30,107 nucleotides of DNA. Source: Neofamilia sp964346535 (GTDB taxonomy: Bacteria; Bacillota; Clostridia; Tissierellales; Peptoniphilaceae). Below are positions 16,110-24,319 of this stretch, in pieces. The position numbers and the translations under genes are program-made. The notes beneath the pieces are model-generated. The model made no database searches, was not told the DNA's origin, and saw only the letters and a program-made list of their open reading frames with translations. The stretch's first letter is position 1. Each line of letters starts with the position of its first letter. The DNA lies in the NCBI GenBank assembly GCA_964346535.1, contig CAYFUN010000014.1, forward strand, positions 1 to 30,107. Direction: 5' to 3'.

Positions 16110-16144
16110 AAGGCAAGTTATTAATTTAAAAAGGAGAATGCACC

Positions 16145-17803
16145 TTGGAAAATAAGGAAATTGTATATATAAGCGGCCATAGAAACCCTGACTCAGATTC
16201 AATTTGTGCTGCCATTGCCTATGCAGACTTAAAAAACAGAAGAGGCAAGGTTGAAGCTGTGCCAATTCGCTTAGGAGAAATATCTAGGGAGACAAAATTT
16301 ATTTTAGACTACTTTGGCATCGAGTCGCCTCTTTTAAAAGAGACCATGAAGCCTCAAGTCAAAGACCTAACCATTGACCCGCCATACAGGATTGCGCCGT
16401 CAACAACCTTGAGCAAGGCCTTAAACATAATTAAAAATGAAAAGATCTCAGCCCTACAAGTTGTTGACGAATCCGACCAGCTTTTAGGAATAATTACTTT
16501 ATCAAATCTCACTGACGGCTATATGGATATTTGGGACGATAATATTTTAGGAAGATCCAAGGCGACAATTGACAATATAGTTGAAGTAATGCGAGGAGAA
16601 ACTCTCTACCAGCCAGAAGACCCAAGGCCATTAAAAGGGAGAATGGCAGTTTATGCCATGGAGGCCAACCAAGCCAAGGACAATATTGATGAATTCGACA
16701 TTGTAATTGTTGGCAACAGAGAAGATGCTCAAAGAGATGCCATTTTAAAAAATGTTTCAGTTTTAATTTTAACTGTTGGCTCTCACATCTCCAAAGAAAA
16801 TATTGAACTTGCAAAAAAACACGGAGTGACAATTTTAACAACAGAGCTAGATTCATTTTTAGCAGCCAGGTTACTTCCCCTTGCAGTTCCAGTTTCTTAT
16901 GTAATGACAAAGACTGACCTAGTAGAATTTAAAATAGATGACTTTGTCGACGACATAGAAAGTATTATGGGAAACACCAGGTACAGGTCCTATCCAATAA
17001 TCGACCACAAAAACCAAGTTGTTGGATCCATATCCAGATACCACTTGCTTTCAAACAAGAAAAAGCCACTGATTTTAGTTGACCACAACGAGAGAAACCA
17101 ATCAGTGCCAGACTTAGAATATGCAGAGATAATAGAAATCATCGACCACCACAGAGTCGCAAATGTTTCAACATCTCAACCAATATTTTTTAGAAACATT
17201 CCAGTAGGATCCACATCGACAATAATATCAATGATGTACTTTGAACAAGGAGTGTCGCCATCAAAAGAAATAGCAGGCATCCTCTGCGGAGCAATAATAT
17301 CTGACACTCTTCTCCTTCGTTCGCCAACAACAACAGACGAAGACAGAAGAATGTTAGACAGGATGGCAAAAATTGCAGGCATAGACATAGATGACTTTGC
17401 AACTCAAATGTTTAGGGCAGGAACTTCCCTTGAAGGAAAAACTCCAAAAGAACTTCTGTCCCAAGACACCAAAGACTTTAACATCGAAGGGGAAAAAGTA
17501 AAAGTCGCCCAAGTCTTTACCATGGACAAGGACAACCTAGGCACAATAGAAGCAGACCTAATAGCAGAAATGAAAGAGGCAGTAGACAATAAAGAAGTCT
17601 CAACCTATTTATTATTATTCACAGACATTCTAGAAGAATCATCAGAAATAATAGTAGTAGGCTACTACAAAGAACAAATCGCCTCAGCCTTTGGCGCCAA
17701 ACTAAAAAATAACTCCTTCACCGCCCCAGGAGTCCTCTCCAGAAAAAAACAAGTAATCCCAACCCTGACCAAGGCCCTAGCAGCAAATGGCCAAGGAGCA
17801 TAA
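16145..17803 (+). CDS. ppaC: manganese-dependent inorganic pyrophosphatase with CBS and DRTGG domains
   Basis: This 552-residue family II pyrophosphatase hydrolyses PPi to phosphate. The split DHH domain starts GHRNPDSDS, continues after the insert with LVDHNERNQ and the IIDHHRV motif, and ends in a DHHA2 domain (about 425-545). Inserted between are two CBS domains flanking a DRTGG-like domain (about 70-300), known in clostridial enzymes to bind adenine nucleotides and control activity. The start is TTG 16145, with GGAG 8 bases upstream. The nearby ATG at 16138 is out of frame and reaches a stop after five codons. It forms a single-gene unit. Confidence 0.95.
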   Translation: MENKEIVYISGHRNPDSDSICAAIAYADLKNRRGKVEAVPIRLGEISRETKFILDYFGIESPLLKETMKPQVKDLTIDPPYRIAPSTTLSKALNIIKNEKISALQVVDESDQLLGIITLSNLTDGYMDIWDDNILGRSKATIDNIVEVMRGETLYQPEDPRPLKGRMAVYAMEANQAKDNIDEFDIVIVGNREDAQRDAILKNVSVLILTVGSHISKENIELAKKHGVTILTTELDSFLAARLLPLAVPVSYVMTKTDLVEFKIDDFVDDIESIMGNTRYRSYPIIDHKNQVVGSISRYHLLSNKKKPLILVDHNERNQSVPDLEYAEIIEIIDHHRVANVSTSQPIFFRNIPVGSTSTIISMMYFEQGVSPSKEIAGILCGAIISDTLLLRSPTTTDEDRRMLDRMAKIAGIDIDDFATQMFRAGTSLEGKTPKELLSQDTKDFNIEGEKVKVAQVFTMDKDNLGTIEADLIAEMKEAVDNKEVSTYLLLFTDILEESSEIIVVGYYKEQIASAFGAKLKNNSFTAPGVLSRKKQVIPTLTKALAANGQGA

Positions 17804-17811
17804 GAGAAAAT

Positions 17812-17838
17812 AAGACGTCGTGATGGCGTCTTTTTTTA
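17812..17838 (+). terminator. intrinsic terminator of ppaC
   Basis: AAGACG and CGTCTT form a short stem with a 9-base loop, followed by a run of T. Confidence 0.8.
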
Positions 17839-18069
17839 GTTTTGGGATATTGTAAGTGGGTGTTTTATAAGGTAAGATAAAGTTACTTATAATAGGACAT
17901 TAATATAAAAAAATTCTGACTTGGATTTGTAAATGTTTTAAAATGACATAAATTAAAAAATGGAGTTTAAAAATGAGTAAATCCACTATTAGATGACCAA
18001 AATGAAACTGCTGAAGTAGCTACGGCTTTAATTTGTGCTTTGTTTGGTGAATCACAGCTTTAAAAATTA
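17839..18069. other. non-coding region with a short degraded coding run
   Basis: No gene with a start and ribosome binding site is present. Plus-strand codons 17977-18063 read through 28 residues (NPLLDDQNETAEVATALICA...) to a stop. They look protein-like but have no start, and may be a gene fossil. The rest is AT-rich with no structure I recognise. Confidence 0.45.
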
Positions 18070-18303
18070 TCAGTGTAAAACTTCATGGGGTTTTTGAAAG
18101 GGAAAAGTATTATAAGGATATACAAAAGATGAGGGAATTTAAAATATAAGTATAGGGGCTGATAGCTTCGGTGTAGAGGCTATTATGTTGATACTGTAGC
18201 TAAGAATGCACAAAGATATAGAAGAGTATATAAAAATCAAATAAGAACAGATGAATTGAGTGAACAATTAACGTCTGATGTATTAGACTCTTTTAAAGGA
18301 TAG
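18070..18303 (+). pseudogene. degenerate IS200/IS605-family TnpA transposase fragment
   Basis: A single frame runs through internal stops at 18076, 18130, 18160 and 18163 to TAG 18301. It still reads as the C-terminal half of a Y1 TnpA: FMGFLKGKS, then NLKYKY, then CRGYYVDTVAKNAQRYRRVY and KNQIRTDELSEQL. Intact relatives have the same order (GYLKGKSSLMIF, NLKYKYGNRHFWCRGYYVDTVGKN, YIKNQ, QL, PF.G). The catalytic HUH motif and N-terminus are missing, so the element cannot move itself. Confidence 0.8.
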
Positions 18304-18382
18304 CAAGTAAAATTTGCAAGTGGCAGACTACATTAAGATCTTAAGGTGTTGCCAGCAATACAGGACCTTTGGGGCGCATGTG

Positions 18383-18406
18383 AAAAACCCCCGGCTAGGC
18401 TGGGGG
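18383..18406. repeat. IS200/IS605 right-end hairpin, also a minus-strand terminator
   Basis: CCCCC-GGCTAGGCT-GGGGG (18388-18406) follows GCGCATGTGAAAAA, as in the right end of IS200/IS605 elements, about 85 bases past the TnpA fragment. Read on the minus strand, it ends in GGGGGTTTTT directly after the FAH gene and should terminate it. Confidence 0.7.
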
Positions 18407-18413
18407 ATATTTA

Positions 18414-19298
18414 TTACAAACTATTTTCAACTATCTTGTTTCGTAGCATTCCGATGCCTTCAATTTCACATTCCACCACATCGCCTGCCTTCAAATATCT
18501 TGGAGGAGTAAAGCCCATGCCCACGCCTTTCGGAGTTCCCGTTGCAATGATGTCTCCTGGAACCAGCGTTATGCCCTGAGAAAATTCGGATATCAACTTA
18601 CATATATCTCTTATCATATATTTACTGTTAGAGGACTGTCTCACTTCTCCGTTAATTTTCGTCTCTATGTCAAGTTCCAAGGGAAATGAAAATTCGCTGA
18701 TGTGAACGACAGATGGACCCATTGACGTATAACCATCTAAACTCTTACCCTTAAACCACTGTCCATGGTTCTTCTGCAAATTTCTGGCAGAAAAATCGTT
18801 GACGATAGTGAAGCCGAAAACATAGTCTAAAGCTTTATCTTCAGAAATATCTTTTCCTTTCTTACCTATTACGATAGCCAGTTCATTCTCATAGTCAAAG
18901 GCGTCGTCAAGTTTTAAATCCAATTTAATTTCTTCATCTGTTCCAGATATCACTTCTGCTCGTTTAGAAAAGTATGTGGCGAAGGGGACTTGTGTCGATG
19001 AATCACCTAAATGCACTTTACTTTCCTCAACGTGTTCCTTATAGTTAAGACCGACGCAGATGATATCGTGGACGGTTTTTTCAAATGGAGCAAGTAATTT
19101 TACCTGATCAATATCATAGTAGTCACCACTCTCATAAATTTTAATTTTTTCCAAGTCTTCACTAAGATGATTTGTGATGAAATCATTTAAGTCTTGGAAA
19201 TTTTTACTTAAGTTTATTTTATTTAAATCATATATCCTCTTATCTTTTAAAATTCCAAGATAATTATTTTCTGCACTCTTAAATCTTATAAATTTCAT
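18414..19298 (-). CDS. fumarylacetoacetate hydrolase family protein
   Basis: This 294-residue protein has a short N-terminal domain (about 1-75) and the FAH catalytic domain (about 78-290). Metal-ligand region FDYENELAIVIGK supplies the paired glutamates, VNDFSARNLQ the aspartate, and KGKSLDGYTSMGP and ATGTPKGVGMGFTPPRYL the later conserved loops. Members hydrolyse, decarboxylate or tautomerise 2-oxo acids such as acylpyruvates or oxaloacetate; the substrate is not evident. AGGAGG lies 5 bases upstream. A terminator separates it from the chorismate mutase-permease pair upstream. Codon use (more ACG, CCG, ATC) differs from flanking genes. Confidence 0.92.
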   Translation of the reverse strand: MKFIRFKSAENNYLGILKDKRIYDLNKINLSKNFQDLNDFITNHLSEDLEKIKIYESGDYYDIDQVKLLAPFEKTVHDIICVGLNYKEHVEESKVHLGDSSTQVPFATYFSKRAEVISGTDEEIKLDLKLDDAFDYENELAIVIGKKGKDISEDKALDYVFGFTIVNDFSARNLQKNHGQWFKGKSLDGYTSMGPSVVHISEFSFPLELDIETKINGEVRQSSNSKYMIRDICKLISEFSQGITLVPGDIIATGTPKGVGMGFTPPRYLKAGDVVECEIEGIGMLRNKIVENSL

Positions 19299-19354
19299 AG
19301 GCGCCTCCTTATATTTATTCTCTTAAGATGATGATATCAGATAAGATGACATAA

Positions 19355-19381
19355 TAAAACTCCCAGATATAATCCGGGAGT
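19355..19381 (-). terminator. intrinsic terminator after chorismate mutase
   Basis: Minus-strand ACTCCC / GGGAGT with an intervening 11-base loop is followed by TTTTATTAT. Confidence 0.72.
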
Positions 19382-19387
19382 CTAATT

Positions 19388-19660
19388 TTATTTCTGTTCT
19401 TCTATTAATTTTTCCTGCATTGCTCTTGAGATTGCCATAGTGGCATTAAAGAAGTCTTCAACATAAGTCTTCATCTCTTCTGGAGCTCTGCTTTTTGCTT
19501 TCTCAATTACCTTAAGTTCCCTTTCAGGATGCAGGACAGGTAAGTCTTGTTCAATTTTGTATTGAGCCACGTTCTTAACTGTCTCCATTCTCTGGACGAA
19601 TAGTTTCACTAACTGCTCGTCAATTTTATCTATTTCATCTCTTAATGAATTTAAGTCCAT
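19388..19660 (-). CDS. chorismate mutase, AroQ class, monofunctional
   Basis: This 90-residue all-helical protein fits the AroQ fold that converts chorismate to prephenate. It shows LRDEIDKIDEQLVKLFVQRM, then VAQYK with the active-site Lys, LPVLHPEREL, and a C-terminal ISRAMQEKL. It is a free-standing domain, with no fused prephenate dehydratase or DAHP synthase and no aromatic-pathway gene nearby. AGGAGG lies 5 bases upstream, and it starts 18 bases after the SLC13 permease, so the two are cotranscribed. Some such small proteins act on related substrates (isochorismate-pyruvate lyase type), so the exact reaction is open. Confidence 0.9.
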   Translation of the reverse strand: MDLNSLRDEIDKIDEQLVKLFVQRMETVKNVAQYKIEQDLPVLHPERELKVIEKAKSRAPEEMKTYVEDFFNATMAISRAMQEKLIEEQK

Positions 19661-19678
19661 AACGACCTCCTGATTTTA

Positions 19679-21139
19679 TTATGGCATCAATACTGATGCA
19701 ATGGGATATCCGACGGCTACGGCTATCAATGTTGCGGCAAGGGCAACCAACATTCCGTATTTTGCCAATGCGGTCGAGCTAGTCCAACCTGATGCACCCG
19801 CAAGGGCAACACTCGGCATAGCAGGCGGAAATGCAAATGCGTAGGCAGATAGTGTGCCGACGATGGATGCAACGGCTGCCGTATTCACAGCTCCATTAGT
19901 TGCAAGGCAAACCGGAATTGCTACTGACGAGACGACTGTCACTGTCACCATGTTGGATGACAGGTTTGTCTGTATGGACGTCCATGCTGCAAAGAGTAAG
20001 ACCATTGCAAGAGGTGCCATTGACGTTGCAAGAGGTGCAATTGCATTACCTAAGGCATCAGTTAGTCCAATGTCCGCATTGCTTAGTGCTGAACCCAGTG
20101 CCAGTGTACCTGCTGCCATGATAAGTGCTCCCCAAGGCACTCCTTTTGCCATTGCCTCTGAGAAGTTCAGAAGCGGTTTTCCCTCATAGGTCAGGATAGA
20201 GAGAGCCACTACTCCGAGAAGTGGAGGAAATGCAGTTCCCAAGGCATTTAAGCTTGCGGAGAATTCCGGCAAAATCGGTTTGACCAAGTCAGGTAGTACC
20301 CATAGTAAGATTACTATAAAAAATACTGTCAAGATGGTCTTCTCACGTTTGTCCATGGATGTCATTTCATTTTTCATTTCATCGAGGGACATATTCGAAA
20401 TTTCCAATAAGTTCGGTTTTAAAATGAATTTAAAGACGAGCATCATAGCCAGGAAGGTCAATAGACCGACGGGAATTGCAAATGCCATATAGGATGTGTA
20501 TGAAATAGTCAGGCCCGTTGCTGCTTCGTAAAAGTCCATGGCCATAAGTGGAAATACATGGGCTATCGGCGTCATCCCGCTTGATACTCCCGTACAGATG
20601 ACGAGTCCAACCATGAGCATGGAAGCTGTGCTGCTGCCTTTTTCCAGTTTCAAGACGGAATACATCTCTTCAATTATAGGTAAGTAGATTATAAATAATA
20701 CCGTCGGTGAAATAAATGAGCCAATAAAGAGCACAGAAGCAAAGAATAGGATGACCAATGACCAAGCACCTTTCTTAGCAAATCTGCTCGTTATAAATCC
20801 TAGAGCACATCTACGGATAAAAGGAGTTTCAGATAGGGCATAAGTACACAAAAATGTGAACATTAGAAAGGCAAATGTTGCATTTCCGAAAGATGCTCCT
20901 AAAAGTCCCTTCATATTTAATTCCGGGATGAGTGCCAATGCTCCTATACACAGGACGCTGGGCCAGTCAATGGCAACGGTCAGCCACAGGATTAGGACAC
21001 CTGCAAATGTGCCGATAACTTGCTTTTGCGAACTTGTAATACCCTCCAATATTGGCAGTCTATGTAATAAAAAAATAAAGCCAAATGATATAGCTATTAG
21101 AATAAATCGTCTTATGTGATTATTCTTATGTCCTTTCAT
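19679..21139 (-). CDS. SLC13/DASS-family anion permease
   Basis: This 486-residue protein has about 11-12 hydrophobic segments. It resembles the divalent anion:Na+ symporter family, with an early FLLHRLPILEG helix, two membrane re-entrant-like repeats (SFISPTVLFIIYLP and TNLSSNMVTVTVVSS, the latter like the SNT motif) and a charged cytoplasmic loop near residues 245-270. The family imports dicarboxylates, citrate or sulfate. It is first in the operon with chorismate mutase, so an organic-acid substrate is plausible. GGAGG lies 5 bases upstream. Codon use is richer in G/C-ending codons than in the neighbouring blocks. Confidence 0.85.
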   Translation of the reverse strand: MKGHKNNHIRRFILIAISFGFIFLLHRLPILEGITSSQKQVIGTFAGVLILWLTVAIDWPSVLCIGALALIPELNMKGLLGASFGNATFAFLMFTFLCTYALSETPFIRRCALGFITSRFAKKGAWSLVILFFASVLFIGSFISPTVLFIIYLPIIEEMYSVLKLEKGSSTASMLMVGLVICTGVSSGMTPIAHVFPLMAMDFYEAATGLTISYTSYMAFAIPVGLLTFLAMMLVFKFILKPNLLEISNMSLDEMKNEMTSMDKREKTILTVFFIVILLWVLPDLVKPILPEFSASLNALGTAFPPLLGVVALSILTYEGKPLLNFSEAMAKGVPWGALIMAAGTLALGSALSNADIGLTDALGNAIAPLATSMAPLAMVLLFAAWTSIQTNLSSNMVTVTVVSSVAIPVCLATNGAVNTAAVASIVGTLSAYAFAFPPAMPSVALAGASGWTSSTALAKYGMLVALAATLIAVAVGYPIASVLMP

Positions 21140-21182
21140 AATTTCCTCCTTTCAAATTTAATAATAATAATTCTACTACATA

Positions 21183-21210
21183 ATTATATTCCTTAGATAA
21201 ATAATTTCAA
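21183..21210 (-). promoter_or_regulatory. sigma-A-type promoter of the permease operon
   Basis: On the minus strand, TTGAAA (21210-21205) and TATAAT (21188-21183) are separated by 16 bases. The start is near 21176, 37 bases before the permease ATG. Confidence 0.75.
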
Positions 21211-21273
21211 TAGTAAAATACCATGATACTATAGGAAGTTGCAAATGTAAAATAAATTCTTAACAATGGAAAC

Positions 21274-21334
21274 TACAAATTCATTTATAATAGGAATGAT
21301 TTGTAATTCATAGTAAACAATTATGATTTACAAA
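21274..21334. repeat. tandem inverted repeats upstream of the permease promoter
   Basis: Two adjacent imperfect palindromes share one half-site sequence: TACAAATTCATT with AATGATTTGTA, then TTTGTAATTCATA (21300-21312) with TATGATTTACAAA (21322-21334), the last pair with one mismatch. They may be operators. The rest of 21140-21479 holds two promoters and a terminator but no gene. Confidence 0.55.
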
Positions 21335-21375
21335 TGGTTTGCTTTAAGATTAAATTAAAAATTCAATTTCACATC

Positions 21376-21406
21376 AAAGACTAGGAAATCCCTCCTAGTC
21401 TTTTTC
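21376..21406 (+). terminator. intrinsic terminator with no obvious gene upstream
   Basis: AAAGACTAGGA / TCCTAGTCTTT with a 6-base loop is followed by TTC. It points toward the plus strand, yet no plus-strand gene lies between it and 18303. It could end a small RNA or be left from a deleted gene. Confidence 0.7.
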
Positions 21407-21479
21407 ATTTTCCAATTCCCTCTTATAACTTAATAAAACTATTTAATATGGGTATAAATAAAAATATGAGAGGTGTCTT

Positions 21480-22760
21480 ATGGAAAAAGCGAAAAATTTA
21501 TTTATAAACTATTTTAAAAACAAGGAAAAAGATCCTAGCGACCTGATGTTAGGTCCGGAGTTTGAACATATTATTGTTGACAGGAAGACTTATAAGTCTG
21601 TTTCTTATTATGGAGACAGGGGAGTTGAATATATCTTTAAGCGTTTAGTTGATGCTGGTTTTGTTCCTAGCTATGAAGGGGACCATATTTTAGGGCTGGA
21701 CCTTGATGATTTAAATATTGCAACTGAACCTGGCGGCCAGGTTGAACTTTCTATTGATAAGAAGGCAACTGTTATGGATATTGAAAAGTCTTATAGGAGA
21801 TTTTTTTCGATTCTCCTTCCAATTTTAGATGAGGAAGACTATGACATTTTAGCTATTGCCTACCATCCTGTTACAAAAATTGACGAGATTAAGCTTTTGC
21901 CTAAGAGCAGATATAATTCTATGTTTGAATATTTTAAAGACCATGGAACCATGTCTCACAATATGATGAAGGGAACTGCTGGCTTACAATTTTCTATTGA
22001 TTATACTTCTGAAGATGACTTTAAGAAAAAGTTTTTCCTAGCCAATGTTCTTACAAACATTTTGTATTCAATTTTTGACAATGGTTATTTTTTTGAAGGC
22101 CAGCCAACCCACCACAACATCAGGGCCTTGATTTGGGAAAATACAGATCCAGCAAGATCTGGTATTGCAAAAAATGTCTTTGAAAATAATTCTTATGAAG
22201 GATACGCTGATTATTTAGTAAAGACTCCAGCAATTTTTGCTTACGTCGATGGAAAATTACAAGCAGTTGGCGACAGACTTATTGGCGAATTTTTAGATGA
22301 CAATTCTACTAAAGAAGAAGTTGAGCACCTAATGACCATGGTCTTTCCAGATGTTAGACAAAAGGGCTATATAGAAATTAGAATTATGGACGCTGTTCCT
22401 TATCCTTATAACATGGCAGTCTTTGCCTTGATCAAGGGACTTTTCTACAATCAAATGAACTTAGACCTGCTTTGCCAACTTTTTGCTGACGTAAATTATG
22501 ACGACATGGAAAGAGTTAGAAAAGATATGTATACCCACGGCAACGAAACTATTTTTATGGAAAGGTCCTTAAAGGCTTGGTCTCTAGCTTTAATTGATAT
22601 GGCAAGAGACGGCTTGAGTGATGAAGAAGGAAAATATTTAGACGCACTTAAGGACTTTATTATGACTGAATCTAGTTTCTATGACAAGACTGAAAGACTT
22701 TACAAGGAAACAGGAGATGTAAAAAAAGCTGTGTCCTTTAATAAAATATCAATTGACTAA
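21480..22760 (+). CDS. glutamate-cysteine ligase family 2 (GCS2-type) protein
   Basis: This 426-residue ATP-dependent carboxylate-amine ligase has LMLGPEFEHIIVD near the N-terminus (Mg/Glu-binding). It continues with ATEPGGQVELSI, the substrate region GTMSHNMMKGTAGLQFSIDY, and YIEIRIMDAVPYPYNM. These match GCS2/EgtA/plant-type GCL enzymes, which join glutamate to cysteine. AGAGGTG lies 4-5 bases before the ATG. The next gene is an ATP-grasp ligase 14 bases downstream, making a two-step peptide synthesis likely. Other GCS2 members use different amines, so gamma-glutamylcysteine as product is an inference. Confidence 0.88.
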   Translation: MEKAKNLFINYFKNKEKDPSDLMLGPEFEHIIVDRKTYKSVSYYGDRGVEYIFKRLVDAGFVPSYEGDHILGLDLDDLNIATEPGGQVELSIDKKATVMDIEKSYRRFFSILLPILDEEDYDILAIAYHPVTKIDEIKLLPKSRYNSMFEYFKDHGTMSHNMMKGTAGLQFSIDYTSEDDFKKKFFLANVLTNILYSIFDNGYFFEGQPTHHNIRALIWENTDPARSGIAKNVFENNSYEGYADYLVKTPAIFAYVDGKLQAVGDRLIGEFLDDNSTKEEVEHLMTMVFPDVRQKGYIEIRIMDAVPYPYNMAVFALIKGLFYNQMNLDLLCQLFADVNYDDMERVRKDMYTHGNETIFMERSLKAWSLALIDMARDGLSDEEGKYLDALKDFIMTESSFYDKTERLYKETGDVKKAVSFNKISID

Positions 22761-22774
22761 GAGATGGAGGAAAA

Positions 22775-24319
22775 ATGCACGCAAGTAAAATAATTAATGA
22801 ATACATTGACCTAATTAAGTCTGATCCAGAAAAATATTACAAGGACTTTTTAGTGACCAAGGAAATGGTAAAGAACTCTACAGCCTATTACAAGGGCCTG
22901 CCAGTTCCCTTTACCTACCAGCCATTTTTTATAGATGCTCATGACGAGGAAAATTTCCAATATATTTTAGATATGATCCTTGGAATTTCAAAAAAGGTGA
23001 CTCAGGAATATATTGCAAATCCAGAATATAGAAAACTTTTTGGATTTCCAAAGTTTATTGAAGACATGATTTTAGTTGACAATGGCTATGGAGTTGAAAT
23101 TCCCATGGGCAGGTTTGATATTTTCTACGACAGCAGGGACAACTTTAAGTTTTGCGAAATAAATACTGACGGCTCTTCTGCCATGAACGAAGATATGGTT
23201 ATAGGAAAAATTTTAAGCCAGTCTAAAGGGCTTCAAGATTTTTCGAAAAAATATAATCTTTCAACCTACGAACTTTTTGATTCTTGGGTTGCTGAGTGCC
23301 TTGAACTTTATTCTAAATACGATCCAGACAACAAAAACCCAAATGTTGCCATTATGGACGTTATGGAGTCAGCTTCATCTAACGAATTTAAAGAATTTAA
23401 AAAAGCCTTTGAAAGGGCAGGACTAAATTGTGAGATTGTAGATGTTAGAAATCTTGAATATAGAGATGGCGCTCTTTATCATGAAGACTATAAAATTGAT
23501 TTAATTTACAGAAGGCTGGTAACCTTTGAACTAATTAACTACAAGGACGAGTGTCAAGCCTTTATAGATGCCTACATGGACCAAAAGGTTTGTACCATTG
23601 GTTCAATTCAATCTCAAGTTGTTCACAACAAAATCTTCTTTAAGATTTTATTTGACGAAGAAACTAAGGCCTTGTTAACTGACGAAGAAAATGCCTTTGT
23701 AAAAAACCACATTCCTTATACGGGAATTTTAGGCGGTGATCCTAATGTTTTAGAAAAACTAAAGGCAGACAAGGACGCCTATATTATTAAACCAATGGAT
23801 AGAAACGCCTCAACTGGTGTCTATGTTGGCCTAGACCTTAGCCAAGAAGACTGGGAAAAAAACCTTGAAAGAGACTTTGATCAGGACTTTATCTACCAAG
23901 AATTTGTAGACGATATGGACATACCATTTTTATTCTTTGACCAAGATGGAAATATTTATGTAGAAGAACTAATGAACACAACTGGAATTTTTGCCTACAA
24001 TGAAAAATTTGCTGGCCTTTATACCAGACTTGGTGACGAAAATATTATTTCTGGTCTAACTGATTACATTACTGGACCAACAGTTTTAGCAGTTAAAAGG
24101 GACATGGATGACATTCTCCCAAGAATAAACGAGCTAGCTAAAATCGCCAAGGAAAGACAACTTACTGCTGAAGAAACATTAGAGAGAGAAGACCTTAGAA
24201 AAGAATATATTTTTAGATTTAGGGCAGGTTTTAAATCTACTATAAAAAACGTAAAAGTTGTTGACGAAGAAGGCACAGACGTAACCCCACAAAAACTAAA
24301 GGACTTAAAAAATAAATGA
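22775..24319 (+). CDS. ATP-grasp (glutathionylspermidine synthase-like) ligase fused to DUF896
   Basis: This protein has 514 residues. Residues 1 to about 440 are an ATP-grasp ligase, with CEINTDGSSAMNED near 129-140, GSIQSQVVHNKIFF, and the nucleotide-binding KPMDRNASTGVYVGLD near 339. These resemble the glutathionylspermidine synthase/circularly permuted ATP-grasp group rather than GshB. Residues 447-511 are a complete DUF896 domain (INELAKIAKERQL..., EDLRKEYIFRFRAGFKSTIK, VVDEEGTDVTPQKLKDL), normally a free protein of about 75 residues such as YnzC. No frame change or restart codon separates the parts. GGAGG lies 6 bases upstream. Position suggests it extends the product of the GCS2 enzyme. 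Confidence 0.88.
   Translation: MHASKIINEYIDLIKSDPEKYYKDFLVTKEMVKNSTAYYKGLPVPFTYQPFFIDAHDEENFQYILDMILGISKKVTQEYIANPEYRKLFGFPKFIEDMILVDNGYGVEIPMGRFDIFYDSRDNFKFCEINTDGSSAMNEDMVIGKILSQSKGLQDFSKKYNLSTYELFDSWVAECLELYSKYDPDNKNPNVAIMDVMESASSNEFKEFKKAFERAGLNCEIVDVRNLEYRDGALYHEDYKIDLIYRRLVTFELINYKDECQAFIDAYMDQKVCTIGSIQSQVVHNKIFFKILFDEETKALLTDEENAFVKNHIPYTGILGGDPNVLEKLKADKDAYIIKPMDRNASTGVYVGLDLSQEDWEKNLERDFDQDFIYQEFVDDMDIPFLFFDQDGNIYVEELMNTTGIFAYNEKFAGLYTRLGDENIISGLTDYITGPTVLAVKRDMDDILPRINELAKIAKERQLTAEETLEREDLRKEYIFRFRAGFKSTIKNVKVVDEEGTDVTPQKLKDLKNK

Noticed and set aside
18314..18579. Two overlapping plus-strand reading frames
   Set aside because: They run from IS-end DNA into the antisense of the FAH gene, with no ribosome binding site and no protein-like pattern.
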